NCBI GenBank assembly: GCA_965651255.1
Contig: CBFGRU010000002.1
Span: 1-37,475, forward strand
Origin: CBFGRU01 sp965651255
GTDB taxonomy: Bacteria > Planctomycetota > Phycisphaerae > Phycisphaerales > SM1A02
Length of the DNA: 37,475 nucleotides
Direction of reading: 5' to 3'
The translations under genes and the position numbers were made by a program. The notes beneath the pieces are model-generated. The model made no database searches, was not told the DNA's origin, and worked only from the letters and a program-made list of their open reading frames with translations. Below, in pieces: positions 25,328-33,087 of this stretch; the stretch's first letter is position 1, and every line of letters begins with the position of its first letter.

Positions 25328-25453
25328 CCTTTCGCGTTCTCCTCGCGCCTTGACGCTAAATCCCGGCGCCTTGAAGCTTCAAGACGCCATCTTGAAGCGT
25401 CAAGACTCTTCCTTGAAGCGAAATCCTCGCGTCATTTCGCGACAAGATGAGCC
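25328..25453. repeat. 21-bp-period tandem repeat array
   Basis: The 217-base gap between convergent genes holds a CTTGAAGC core (first copy CTTGACGC) at 25349, 25370, 25391 and 25412, always 21 bases apart, flanked by degenerate copies at about 25328 and 25433. Copies 2 and 3 continue into palindromes: CTTGAAGCTTCAAG (25370-25383) is perfect and CTTGAAGCGTCAAG (25391-25404) nearly so. Copies 1 and 4 share an AAATCC follow-on. Twenty-one bases are both two helical turns and seven codons: one plus-strand frame reads heptads such as LEASRRH up to a TGA at 25448. No start codon or ribosome-binding site suggests that this is translated on its own. Confidence 0.85.
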
Positions 25454-25461
25454 AACAAACG

Positions 25462-27786
25462 CTACCGGTCGATCACCAGCCCCCACGCGCTCGAGTTCTC
25501 CGGATTCGCCTCGTTCACCGCGCCGGTCTTCGTCGTCTCGTTGTTCGCGCGGCCGCGTGAATACACATCCTCCGCGCCGCCGAGGTCCATGAGCAGCGAA
25601 AACGAGAACGCGCCGGTCGCCGCGAAATGGTACGAATCGCCGCCGGACTGGCCCTGCGTCGCGCCGCCGCCGGCCGTGTAGTGATCGCGCCCGCCGAGAT
25701 CAATGAAAATCGCGATCGCCTGCATGCTCGCGCCGCCCTGGCCGAGGCCGTCGCAGCGATAGGTGTCATCACCCGCGCGGTCAATGAGGAGGCCCGCGCC
25801 GATGTCCCACGCCGCGCCCTGGCTCGCGGCCGTCATCGACCAGTACGTGTCATTCCCCGCATCATCCGCGAGTACGCCGTGCGCCTGGTGCACGCCGAAG
25901 CCCTGGCCGTAGCGATTGCCGTAGTAGAGATCATCACCCGATGCATCGTGCAGGATGCCGAGCGCGAAGTAATACGCACCGCCCTGCGCGAACTCGCCCG
26001 CCTCGTAGCGGTCGTTGCCCGCGAGATCGCTGATCAATCCCACGCCGCCGGCCGCGTAGTTGCGGAAGCCGAAGCCCATGCCCTGCGAGAAGGACTGGTA
26101 CACCGCGGGTGTGCCGTACGCCGATGGCTGCGGACCGTTGGTGCGGTAGAGGTCGTTGCCGTTTGCATCAATGATCGCGCCGAACCCGCGCGGCCCGCCG
26201 ACACCCTGACACAGATACTCACCGATGTACACATCACTTCCGCCGAGATCGATGAGGAGCGCTGCGCCGTAACACGCGGCGCCGAGTGACCACTCTTTGC
26301 CGGTGTAGATGTCGTTCCCACCCCGGTCGATCAGAATCGACAGGCCGTACAGCGCGGACGCCGGGCCAAGCAGTTCACCTTCGTAACGGTCATCTCCCGC
26401 GCGATCGTCGATGATGAACGAGCCGAGCAGCGCACCGCCGACCGCCTGGTTCGCGTTGCCGGTGTACCGGTCGTTGCCGGCGAGGTCGATGATGAGACGA
26501 TTGCCGATCGCGAGGTCGCTGTTGGTGTACGTGTCGTTCCCGCCGGGGTCGATGACCATCGCGATCTTCGACATGTCGTAGGTGTTGTCGTCGGTCGAGC
26601 CGATGACGATCATGCCGGTGCCGGGATCGGACGCGGCGATGATCTTGCCCGTCACCCCGTGCCCCGCGGGGGGATCGATGAGTGGGAGTTGGGGATCAGG
26701 CGCGAGATCATTGTTGCTTGCTTCGAGAATCGGTCGCGCCGCTTCGAGCGCGCCAAGCAACAACTGATCGAAATCAACATTTGCGGAGGCATTGATGACA
26801 CCGATGTGATCCTTTGCACTGTCGCCGCCGATGTAGAACGTGCGACGCGGCACGCGCAATAGATTCAGCGCGCGGTGCGCGAAGTCCGCATCGTTCGCGA
26901 GATAGCCGAGTGCGCTCTCCGTCCACGCCAGTGCCTGAGACCCCTGCATCCAGAGCATCGTGCCAGCCGCGTAGGGATCGAGCCCCGAGTTTCCGGTGAA
27001 TCCCATACCACCACCGCGCGGTTCACCCAGATCCAGATTGTTCTGAATCATCTTCCGAATCGTCGGCAGCAGATCGCTCGTGATCCCGCGCGCTTCACTC
27101 GTAATGTCGCGCTCCAACTCCGGCAGCGCGAACGGATCGAGAAACGGCGCCCGCACGCGCGAGAGCATGTGCGTGTCATCCGTGCGCTCCAGCCATTGTT
27201 TGAAGACGCCTTCGAGTTTCGCGATCTCCTCGCGCAGGTCGTGCGCCGCGATCGCTTCGCCGAGGATGTTGGCCGTGTCGTCGGGATCGAGCAGTCGTTC
27301 CCCCTCCGGCCTTGCCCATTCGCCCATCGACTTTCGGGGCCGGCCGATCGTGCCGATGAACGCATCACGATCGTCGAGCGTGACGGTGAACGACTTTTGT
27401 TCGCCGGTCGTTTCGACTTCGGCGGGAATGTTGCCCGTGCCGCGCTGCTTCGCGAGTTCGTAGGTAATCGTGACTTCCGCACCCGCGCCGCGCCCGGCGA
27501 GATACGCATCCGCATCGCTCGCGTTCATCGTCTGGCCATCGATCGATACGAGCACATCCGGCCGCTGCACATCGAACGCGCTGCTGCTCAGCCCGTTGCC
27601 GTTCATCGGCCCGGGAAAGAACCACGAAAACACCGTCTGCCCGCTCGCATTGTCCACCAGCCGCGCGCCAAGATACCCGTTGGCTTTCGCCTTAGGCGAT
27701 TGGGAATGCACCGCAGAGGCGCAGAGGATGCAGAGAGGAACAAGAACTGAGAGCAGTTGTCGCATCCGCTTGTCTTTCTTCTTCAT
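25462..27786 (-). CDS. Exported PDZ-like and GGNDxY-repeat solenoid protein
   Basis: This 774-residue exported protein begins at the ATG at 27786, in front of a signal peptide (LLSVLVPLCILCASAVHSQ); an in-frame ATG at 27831 would overlap the upstream gene by 11 bases. Residues about 35-130 look like a PDZ domain (YLGARL, then DVLVSIDGQTMNASDADAYL and EVTITYE). A helical middle region with many Arg and Leu follows. From about residue 410 to the end there are 12 copies of an I-D-x-x-G-N/D-D-x-Y motif (GGNDTYTN, AGNDRYTG, GGNDIYTG and so on), spaced 25-45 residues, each with a Gly-rich turn. The motif resembles the Ca-binding RTX turn GGxGxDxUx, so a calcium-bound beta solenoid is inferred. It is the second gene of an operon with an FG-GAP protein. 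Substrate and role are unknown. Confidence 0.82.
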   Translation of the reverse strand: MKKKDKRMRQLLSVLVPLCILCASAVHSQSPKAKANGYLGARLVDNASGQTVFSWFFPGPMNGNGLSSSAFDVQRPDVLVSIDGQTMNASDADAYLAGRGAGAEVTITYELAKQRGTGNIPAEVETTGEQKSFTVTLDDRDAFIGTIGRPRKSMGEWARPEGERLLDPDDTANILGEAIAAHDLREEIAKLEGVFKQWLERTDDTHMLSRVRAPFLDPFALPELERDITSEARGITSDLLPTIRKMIQNNLDLGEPRGGGMGFTGNSGLDPYAAGTMLWMQGSQALAWTESALGYLANDADFAHRALNLLRVPRRTFYIGGDSAKDHIGVINASANVDFDQLLLGALEAARPILEASNNDLAPDPQLPLIDPPAGHGVTGKIIAASDPGTGMIVIGSTDDNTYDMSKIAMVIDPGGNDTYTNSDLAIGNRLIIDLAGNDRYTGNANQAVGGALLGSFIIDDRAGDDRYEGELLGPASALYGLSILIDRGGNDIYTGKEWSLGAACYGAALLIDLGGSDVYIGEYLCQGVGGPRGFGAIIDANGNDLYRTNGPQPSAYGTPAVYQSFSQGMGFGFRNYAAGGVGLISDLAGNDRYEAGEFAQGGAYYFALGILHDASGDDLYYGNRYGQGFGVHQAHGVLADDAGNDTYWSMTAASQGAAWDIGAGLLIDRAGDDTYRCDGLGQGGASMQAIAIFIDLGGRDHYTAGGGATQGQSGGDSYHFAATGAFSFSLLMDLGGAEDVYSRGRANNETTKTGAVNEANPENSSAWGLVIDR

Positions 27787-27818
27787 ATCAATTCTCTTCT
27801 CTCCACGTCTCTGCGGTG
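27709..27818. repeat. 110-bp element with inverted ends CACCGCAGAG / CTCTGCGGTG
   Basis: CACCGCAGAG at 27709-27718 and CTCTGCGGTG at 27809-27818 are perfect 10-base inverted repeats. Just inside the left end, GCAGAG recurs three times (GCGCAGAGG, ATGCAGAGAGG). I recall GCAGAGGCGCAGAG-type sequences as dispersed non-coding repeats in many unrelated bacterial genomes; a search is needed to confirm it here. The element covers the start codon and most of the signal-peptide codons of the PDZ/GGNDxY gene and ends 2 bases before the stop of the upstream gene. Confidence 0.6.
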
Positions 27819-27820
27819 AT

Positions 27821-29743
27821 TCACTTTTCATTACGCAAAGGCATCAACTCACCGCCCTGGCGCAGCGTGTAGCGCCCCGACGCGACATTGCTGAAGCGCT
27901 GAAGCGTGCCGTCTCCATGTGGACTCGGCCAGGTGACAATCACTTCGTCGACCGACTTCACGGAACCGACGCCGAAGTGCACGAGGAACTCATGCTGCTT
28001 TCCCGCGTGGCCGCCGATGCCGATGAGTTGCCGCACCTGAATGACCTCTCCGGTCCGCACCCACGCGAGCGCCCCGAGTGCATCGCGATTCACGCCTTTG
28101 CTCGAATCACCTTCGAGGTAGAGAACGATCGAAGCAGCATCGTTACGGACGTTCGGCGTCTCTGCCGGCAACTGTGATGACAAGCGATTAACAAACAGAC
28201 GCAACTGCGGCGTGCGCCCCTCGCGCTGCTCGGCCGTGAAGCGGTTGAACGTCTGGCCGACCAGGATGTCGAGCGCGCCGTCGCCGTTCACATCACCCAG
28301 CGAGATCATCTGCGAGCCATCGTGGTCGAGTCCGATCTCGGCGGTCACATCCCGGAACGAGCCGTCATCCTGCTGCAGGAACAGGCGCAGACGCTCATCA
28401 TCCGGATAATCACCCGATGAAAGCAGTAGATCGAGCCGGCCGTCGTGGTTGAAGTCCGCAAGTTCGCAGAAGAGGTCACCCTGGTTCCAGTTGTTCACAC
28501 CATCGGGAATGCGATCCACGCTCAACGATTCTGGTGATGTGAATCTCCCATCCTCTCCCTGCACGAGAAAGCGCGAACGATCGGAAGAATCGCCCGCCCA
28601 GCCGTGCGCGATCTCGCTGATGAAGAGATCGAAGTCACCATCGTTGTCGATGTCACCCACGGCCACATCAAACGTGTTGCCGTTCGCGCGGAAGGGTTCT
28701 TCATCCGGCCGGTCGAAGCGCGGATCGGTTTTCGCGCGTTCTTTCAGCCATTCCGGATACTTGCCGTGGCGAACCTCATCGCCGTCGAAGCCGATCTTCG
28801 GCGCGATGTCGCCCCACACGCCGTGCGGCTGACTCTGCCTCGGCTCGTTCCACATCCACAGGCGATTCCAGCGCCGGCCGTAGTTCAATTCGAGAATGCT
28901 CGCCCGCATCCACGGCTTCAGCCGCGCGATCATCATGCCGTAGGTCGGCCGTCCACCGAGATCGGTCGATGAGTCGAATTCCTCGGGCAATTCATGAGGA
29001 AGTTGCGCGCGCATAAAGTCGCCCAGACCGTCGCGTGTGATGATCTCGTTCGGATAGCCCTCGAGCGATGCGCCGTACTGTGTGTACCAGTTTCCGAGTA
29101 CGAGGTCGAGTAAGCCGTCGCGATCAACATCGCCGACGGCAATCGCGGCGGTCGTCGCTGGGGTCACGGCGTCGATCAGTATCACCGGGCCAAACGTGCC
29201 ATCACCGTTTCCGCGCTGCCAGCCCGTGCGCTCGCCGTGGTCAGCCCAGTTCGAGTCCTGACCATTGACGTTGCGCGTGATGATCGCATCGCGATGGCCG
29301 TCGTTGTCGAGGTCAGCAAAGACGAGGCCGTCGCCCGGATACAGTGCGGGCAGGTTCGTCTGGGTGAACTCGCGGTACCGGAAACCGAGGGGCGATTCCT
29401 CCGCCGTGGTGTGCAGAAACACGCGCGGAAATCGCGTGCCCGCCGGATACTGCCCGCCCGCCATCGGCCCGGGCGGCTGCGTTGAATGCACAACCACATC
29501 AGGCCGGTGATCACCATTCAAATCAACAAACAGGCACCGCGCAATCGTGGATCCGATGACGTCCGGGCCCAAACCAACCGACTCGGTCACATCCTGAAAC
29601 CCCTGAGCCACTGTATTGACGCCCGCGAGGCCACAGAGGGTCAGGATCGACAGGCGCGAAGCAACCCGACCGATCGATTGCAGGCGGTCGCTCGGGTCGA
29701 ACGAGCGCGATCGACCCGGATCAATGGAAACGGCATGAATCAT
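27821..29743 (-). CDS. Exported FG-GAP/VCBS repeat protein with UnbV/ASPIC domain
   Basis: This is a 640-residue exported protein. Its N-terminus is long, with the hydrophobic signal core at about residues 30-47 (RLSILTLCGLAGVNTVAQ). The body holds FG-GAP/VCBS-type blades with Ca-binding D-x-D/N-x-D-G motifs: VDLNGDHRPDVV, ADLDNDGHRDAI, GDVDRDGLLDLV, GDIDNDGDFDLF, ADFNHDGRLDLL and GDVNGDGALDIL, so a seven-bladed propeller is likely. The last 90 residues (GVNRDALGALAWVRTGEVIQ, then IVTWPSPHGDG) match the UnbV_ASPIC domain. Such proteins bind surface carbohydrates or proteins; no enzyme is implied. AAGGA lies about 9 bases before the ATG. It is first in an operon with the PDZ/GGNDxY gene and divergent from the pseudouridine synthase across 60 bases. 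Confidence 0.9.
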   Translation of the reverse strand: MIHAVSIDPGRSRSFDPSDRLQSIGRVASRLSILTLCGLAGVNTVAQGFQDVTESVGLGPDVIGSTIARCLFVDLNGDHRPDVVVHSTQPPGPMAGGQYPAGTRFPRVFLHTTAEESPLGFRYREFTQTNLPALYPGDGLVFADLDNDGHRDAIITRNVNGQDSNWADHGERTGWQRGNGDGTFGPVILIDAVTPATTAAIAVGDVDRDGLLDLVLGNWYTQYGASLEGYPNEIITRDGLGDFMRAQLPHELPEEFDSSTDLGGRPTYGMMIARLKPWMRASILELNYGRRWNRLWMWNEPRQSQPHGVWGDIAPKIGFDGDEVRHGKYPEWLKERAKTDPRFDRPDEEPFRANGNTFDVAVGDIDNDGDFDLFISEIAHGWAGDSSDRSRFLVQGEDGRFTSPESLSVDRIPDGVNNWNQGDLFCELADFNHDGRLDLLLSSGDYPDDERLRLFLQQDDGSFRDVTAEIGLDHDGSQMISLGDVNGDGALDILVGQTFNRFTAEQREGRTPQLRLFVNRLSSQLPAETPNVRNDAASIVLYLEGDSSKGVNRDALGALAWVRTGEVIQVRQLIGIGGHAGKQHEFLVHFGVGSVKSVDEVIVTWPSPHGDGTLQRFSNVASGRYTLRQGGELMPLRNEK

Positions 29744-29803
29744 GCTGCAGGGTCCTTCATCTCGCCATGGTTTACAGATTCGGCCAGCATACCATCACGT
29801 TCG

Positions 29804-30688
29804 ATGCCTCGTTCCCGCTCCAAGCCGCCTGCCCACCAGTACCAGGACAAATCCCGCGGTGAGCGCCTGCAGAAGGTGCTCGCCGAGGCGGGAATCGGTT
29901 CCCGACGCGCGTGCGAGGATCTCATTGAGCAAGGCCTCGTGACCGTCAATGGTGAGACGGTGATGGAGCTTCCTGCCTGGGTAGACCCGGCTCGCGACCG
30001 CATCGTCGCTGATGGCAAGCGGGTGAAACCCGCGGAGGCGCCGATCTACATCATGCTCTTCAAGCCGCGCGGGACCGTCTCGACAAATGCCGACCCGGAA
30101 GGCCGACCCCGTGCCATCGACCTGGTCGATCATCCACTCAAGCCGCGCCTCTACCCCGTTGGCCGACTGGACCTGGATTCATCGGGCCTGTTGCTGCTGA
30201 CCAACGATGGAGAGTTGGCCAATCGTCTCACGCACCCGCGCTACGGCATCCACAAGGTGTACGAGGTCACGGTGCGCGGCTCACTCAGTGCGGAAGACGT
30301 CGCGAAACTTGAAGAAGGCATCTATCTGCACGATCACCAGCGTGGGCGCGGGTCAAAGACCAGACCGGTTCGTCTGAAGTTCCTGAAGCGCGATCGCGAT
30401 AGAACGCGCCTTCTGATGGAGTTGCGTGAAGGGCGCAACCGACAGATCCGGCGCATGATGCTGGAGCTTGGTCATCCGGTGAAGAAACTTCGTCGAATCC
30501 AGATGGGGCCTTTACGACTGAAGGGACTTGCCGTCGGTGAATGGCGGTCGCTGACGGCCAAAGAAGTGGCAATGCTCAAGCAGGCCGCGTGGTCGAAAGA
30601 CCGCCGTGAAGCGGCCATCGCTCGCCAGGAAGCGCGCAAGGCGAAGAAGGCGACTGAGAACGCCACCCGTTCAATGCCGGAAGAATGA
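29804..30688 (+). CDS. RsuA/RluB-family pseudouridine synthase
   Basis: This 294-residue enzyme converts uridine to pseudouridine in ribosomal RNA. An S4 RNA-binding domain covers about residues 18-75 (RLQKVLAEAGIGSRRACEDL). The catalytic domain has GRLDLDSSGLLLLTND at 120-135 with Asp123 as nucleophile, and LREGRNRQIRRM near 210. The order and the length fit RluB/RluE/RsuA; RluB is most likely but not certain. A lysine/arginine-rich tail ends it. The ATG at 29804 gives the conserved S4 start; the long upstream frame back to 29486 overlaps the divergent gene and is rejected. The stop overlaps the dihydrouridine synthase start by 4 bases (ATGA). Confidence 0.92.
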   Translation: MPRSRSKPPAHQYQDKSRGERLQKVLAEAGIGSRRACEDLIEQGLVTVNGETVMELPAWVDPARDRIVADGKRVKPAEAPIYIMLFKPRGTVSTNADPEGRPRAIDLVDHPLKPRLYPVGRLDLDSSGLLLLTNDGELANRLTHPRYGIHKVYEVTVRGSLSAEDVAKLEEGIYLHDHQRGRGSKTRPVRLKFLKRDRDRTRLLMELREGRNRQIRRMMLELGHPVKKLRRIQMGPLRLKGLAVGEWRSLTAKEVAMLKQAAWSKDRREAAIARQEARKAKKATENATRSMPEE

Positions 30689-31854
30689 TCAGCCGGGAGA
30701 GCCACGACTGCGCGATGTCAGTTGAAACAGAGCGAAAGTACGAGATTGAACATTCAACTGCGCGGCCGATTGCAGAGATTGCGCGCGGGTTTCGCATTGA
30801 CCCGCGCGTTCCGGCACTGGTACCCGGTTTCGATGCGCCGTTCTTCCAGGCAGGGCTGGCTGGGTACTCCGATGGCGCGATGCGGCTGATCGCACGACGA
30901 CACGGGTGTCCTTACTGCATCACCGAGGCACTGCTTGATCGAACGCTGATCAACGGCGGGAAGGGCCGCCTGCGCGAAGACCCCGACCTGCTGGCTGAGG
31001 AATGTGGGACCGGCGATCCGCACGAGAACATTGCCGCGGGACTTGCCGACCACCCGATCGCGGGGCAGATCATGGGAACAGATCCGGGTGAAATGGCGGA
31101 GGGCGCGCGGATTCTCGCGGAGTTCGGTTACGAAACGATTGATGTGAACTTTGCCTGCCCCGTGAAGAAGATCAAGAAGCGGAATCGGGGCGGCCACTTT
31201 CTCATTGCTCCAGAGGCCGCTATCGACGTGCTGCGCGCTGTACGCGATGCCGTACCCGCAGCAATCCCCTGTACCGTCAAACTTCGTCGCGCATGGGATG
31301 ATTCGCCGGAGATGGCGCTCAACTTCGATCGCGTGTTCGACGCCGCCTATGAGCATGGTTACGCATGGGCCACCGTCCACTGCCGAACGGTTGAACAGCG
31401 GTATCTTGGGCCCGGTCGCTGGCCGTTCCTGAGAGAGCTGACCGCACGGTTTCGCGACCGAATCATCTTCGGCTCGGGTGATGTCTGGAACGTCAACGAC
31501 ATCTTTGCCATGATTGAGAACTGCGGCGTGCAGGCAGTCAGCGTTGCGCGCGGCTGTATCGGCAATCCCTGGATCTTCCGACAGGCACGGCAACTCATGG
31601 CGGGTGAATCACCGACCGAACCGACGATTTCAGAACAACGCAACGCCCTCCTCGAACACTTCGACCTGAGCGTCGCACTGCACGGCGAAGCGAGCGCTTC
31701 ACGGCAGATGCGAAAGTTCGGGATCAAGTTCGCACACCACCACCCGCGCGGTGATGAGGTAAAGGCCGCATTCATTACCTGCACCTCAATCGACGATTGG
31801 CGCGCTGTCATCGATGCGTTCTACTCGGTCGAGTCCCCCGCCGTCTGCGGCTGA
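30685..31854 (+). CDS. tRNA-dihydrouridine synthase (Dus family)
   Basis: This FMN enzyme reduces uridines in the tRNA D-loop. It is 389 residues from the ATGA overlap at 30685; a later ATG at 30715 is possible. The opening motif is diverged (FFQAGLAGYSDGAMRLIARR in place of APMAGVTD). The active-site Cys158 is in DVNFACPVKKI, the phosphate-binding lysine in CTVKLRR, an HCRT segment and GSGDVWN follow, then ARGCIGNPWIF for FMN phosphate. The RNA-binding helical domain follows at the C-terminus. The subfamily (A, B or C) is uncertain, although CPVKK and GNPW favour a DusB-like enzyme. It is co-translated with the pseudouridine synthase, so the pair is an RNA-modification operon. Confidence 0.88.
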   Translation: MISRESHDCAMSVETERKYEIEHSTARPIAEIARGFRIDPRVPALVPGFDAPFFQAGLAGYSDGAMRLIARRHGCPYCITEALLDRTLINGGKGRLREDPDLLAEECGTGDPHENIAAGLADHPIAGQIMGTDPGEMAEGARILAEFGYETIDVNFACPVKKIKKRNRGGHFLIAPEAAIDVLRAVRDAVPAAIPCTVKLRRAWDDSPEMALNFDRVFDAAYEHGYAWATVHCRTVEQRYLGPGRWPFLRELTARFRDRIIFGSGDVWNVNDIFAMIENCGVQAVSVARGCIGNPWIFRQARQLMAGESPTEPTISEQRNALLEHFDLSVALHGEASASRQMRKFGIKFAHHHPRGDEVKAAFITCTSIDDWRAVIDAFYSVESPAVCG

Positions 31855-31891
31855 GTACGGGATTGAATCTGCGACTCCGGGAGCGAGATGG

Positions 31892-31897
31892 TACGAT
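31892..31897 (+). promoter_or_regulatory. -10-like element TACGAT close to the 31907 start
   Basis: TGGTACGATGC ends 9 bases before the ATG at 31907. Transcription would begin about 3 bases before, or at, the start codon, so the mRNA would have almost no leader. No good -35 is seen and no ribosome-binding site precedes the ATG, which fits this reading. Confidence 0.4.
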
Positions 31898-31906
31898 GCA
31901 TGCACC

Positions 31907-32596
31907 ATGATCGCTCGACGTTGGGTGTTCCGCATGTTGATCGCCCTCCTCCTCGGCGCGATCACCACCGTTGCCGTCGCGTGGATGTGCGGCTGGCGCA
32001 GTGAACTCTCAAATGAGTTTCCGCTCGACGATCGGTGGGTCGAGCCGCCGCGCGCATTGCCGGGCGATGTCGGGATTCGCGCACACGACCTGAGCACCCT
32101 TATTGTCATTCGCTTTGCCGGACCCGGCATCGACTATGTACGGGTGCTGGCCGTGGCACCAACCGACGAGCCGCTTCCCGAGTATGACCCGCCGAGTTCA
32201 CCGCAACCGCCGCGATGGGGACCGCTGCGCACGGCCGACCACCGCACGGTGATTCCCGACGATCGTCACACCATGCAATTCATCGCGCAGGGCTGGCCGT
32301 GGCGCGCGCTCTGGTGCGAGAAAACCGCCAACGGCGACGATGTTCTCGGCGGCTACCTGCTCTTTCGCCGGCACGTGCCGAACACGTTCATGATGCAACA
32401 CCACGTACTCGCCCTCCGCCCATCGTGGCCGGAGTTCGCGATGTGCACGGCGGTCTACACCAGCGCGTGGATGGTGCTGCTCTTCGTGCCGGGCGCGACA
32501 AGGCGGGCCGTTCGACTTCGACGCGGGCGATGCGGCAACTGTGGCTATGACCTTCGGGCTGCGACGGGTGAGAAGTGTCCGGAGTGCGGGGCGTAG
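31907..32596 (+). CDS. Membrane protein with C-terminal zinc ribbon
   Basis: This 229-residue protein has transmembrane helices at about residues 8-28 and 180-200 with an outward loop of about 150 residues between them (AHDLSTLIVIRFAGPGIDYV and a Pro-rich stretch), and a cytoplasmic C-terminus carrying RCGNCGYDLRAATGEKCPEC, a CxxC...CxxC zinc ribbon that ends the protein. The ribbon is like that of the protein at 24873-25244, there at the N-terminus. No enzyme motif is present. The ATG at 31907 begins the first helix region and sits just after a TACGAT element. It converges on the thioredoxin gene 24 bases downstream. Function is unknown. Confidence 0.78.
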   Translation: MIARRWVFRMLIALLLGAITTVAVAWMCGWRSELSNEFPLDDRWVEPPRALPGDVGIRAHDLSTLIVIRFAGPGIDYVRVLAVAPTDEPLPEYDPPSSPQPPRWGPLRTADHRTVIPDDRHTMQFIAQGWPWRALWCEKTANGDDVLGGYLLFRRHVPNTFMMQHHVLALRPSWPEFAMCTAVYTSAWMVLLFVPGATRRAVRLRRGRCGNCGYDLRAATGEKCPECGA

Positions 32597-32620
32597 TGCA
32601 CGCCGCGAGCAGCATGAAGA

Positions 32621-33079
32621 CTACTCCCCCAGCATTGTCCGCAGGAATGACTCCAACTCCGCCGGCGAGCGTTTCGCGGTGATTCGATGCGTTTCGCGCT
32701 CATCGGGCGTAAACACCTGCATCGTCGGCAGCATGCGCACACGGTACGTCGAGGCGATGTCCCGCCGGCGATCCCAGTCAAGCCGCACCGGGATGAATCG
32801 CTCATTGAGCAGCTTCACCACCACTTCATCGCGAAACGCGCCACGTTCCATTTCCTGGCATGGGCCGCACCAATCGGCGGTCCACTCGACGAAGACAAGG
32901 CGATCCGCGTTGCGTGCTTCTTCAAACGCACCATCAAGCGATGTGCGCCACGCGACCGGCTGCTCTGCCACCGAGCGCGGCGAATCGACCGGTTGTCCGA
33001 GTCGATACAGCAGCACGAACATCGCGCCCCCCACAATGAGCACACCGATGAGCTTCGGAATGGCATAACGCGCGAGCAT
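32621..33079 (-). CDS. Membrane-anchored thioredoxin-fold protein
   Basis: This 152-residue protein has one N-terminal helix (about 8-26, LIGVLIVGGAMFVLLY) and an outward thioredoxin domain with TADWCGPC, Cys71 and Cys74, and a cis-proline in MLPTMQVF. EFMERG-type residues after the motif (CQEMERGAF) resemble the C-terminal domain of DsbD or thioredoxin_7 proteins, which shuttle electrons in the periplasm. Its partner is unknown. The start is 8 bases after the RNase R stop, so it is the second gene of that operon, and it ends 24 bases from the convergent zinc-ribbon gene. Confidence 0.87.
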   Translation of the reverse strand: MLARYAIPKLIGVLIVGGAMFVLLYRLGQPVDSPRSVAEQPVAWRTSLDGAFEEARNADRLVFVEWTADWCGPCQEMERGAFRDEVVVKLLNERFIPVRLDWDRRRDIASTYRVRMLPTMQVFTPDERETHRITAKRSPAELESFLRTMLGE

Positions 33080-33087
33080 GGTGTCTT

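Noticed and set aside
25349..25432. CRISPR array
   Set aside because: The repeats are continuous 21-base units without unique spacers of constant length, and no cas gene is near.
26875..27750. Plus-strand open frame of 291 codons opposite the PDZ/GGNDxY gene
   Set aside because: It has highly biased Arg/Ala/Glu composition and ends in sequence derived from the GCAGAG repeat element; it is a shadow frame.
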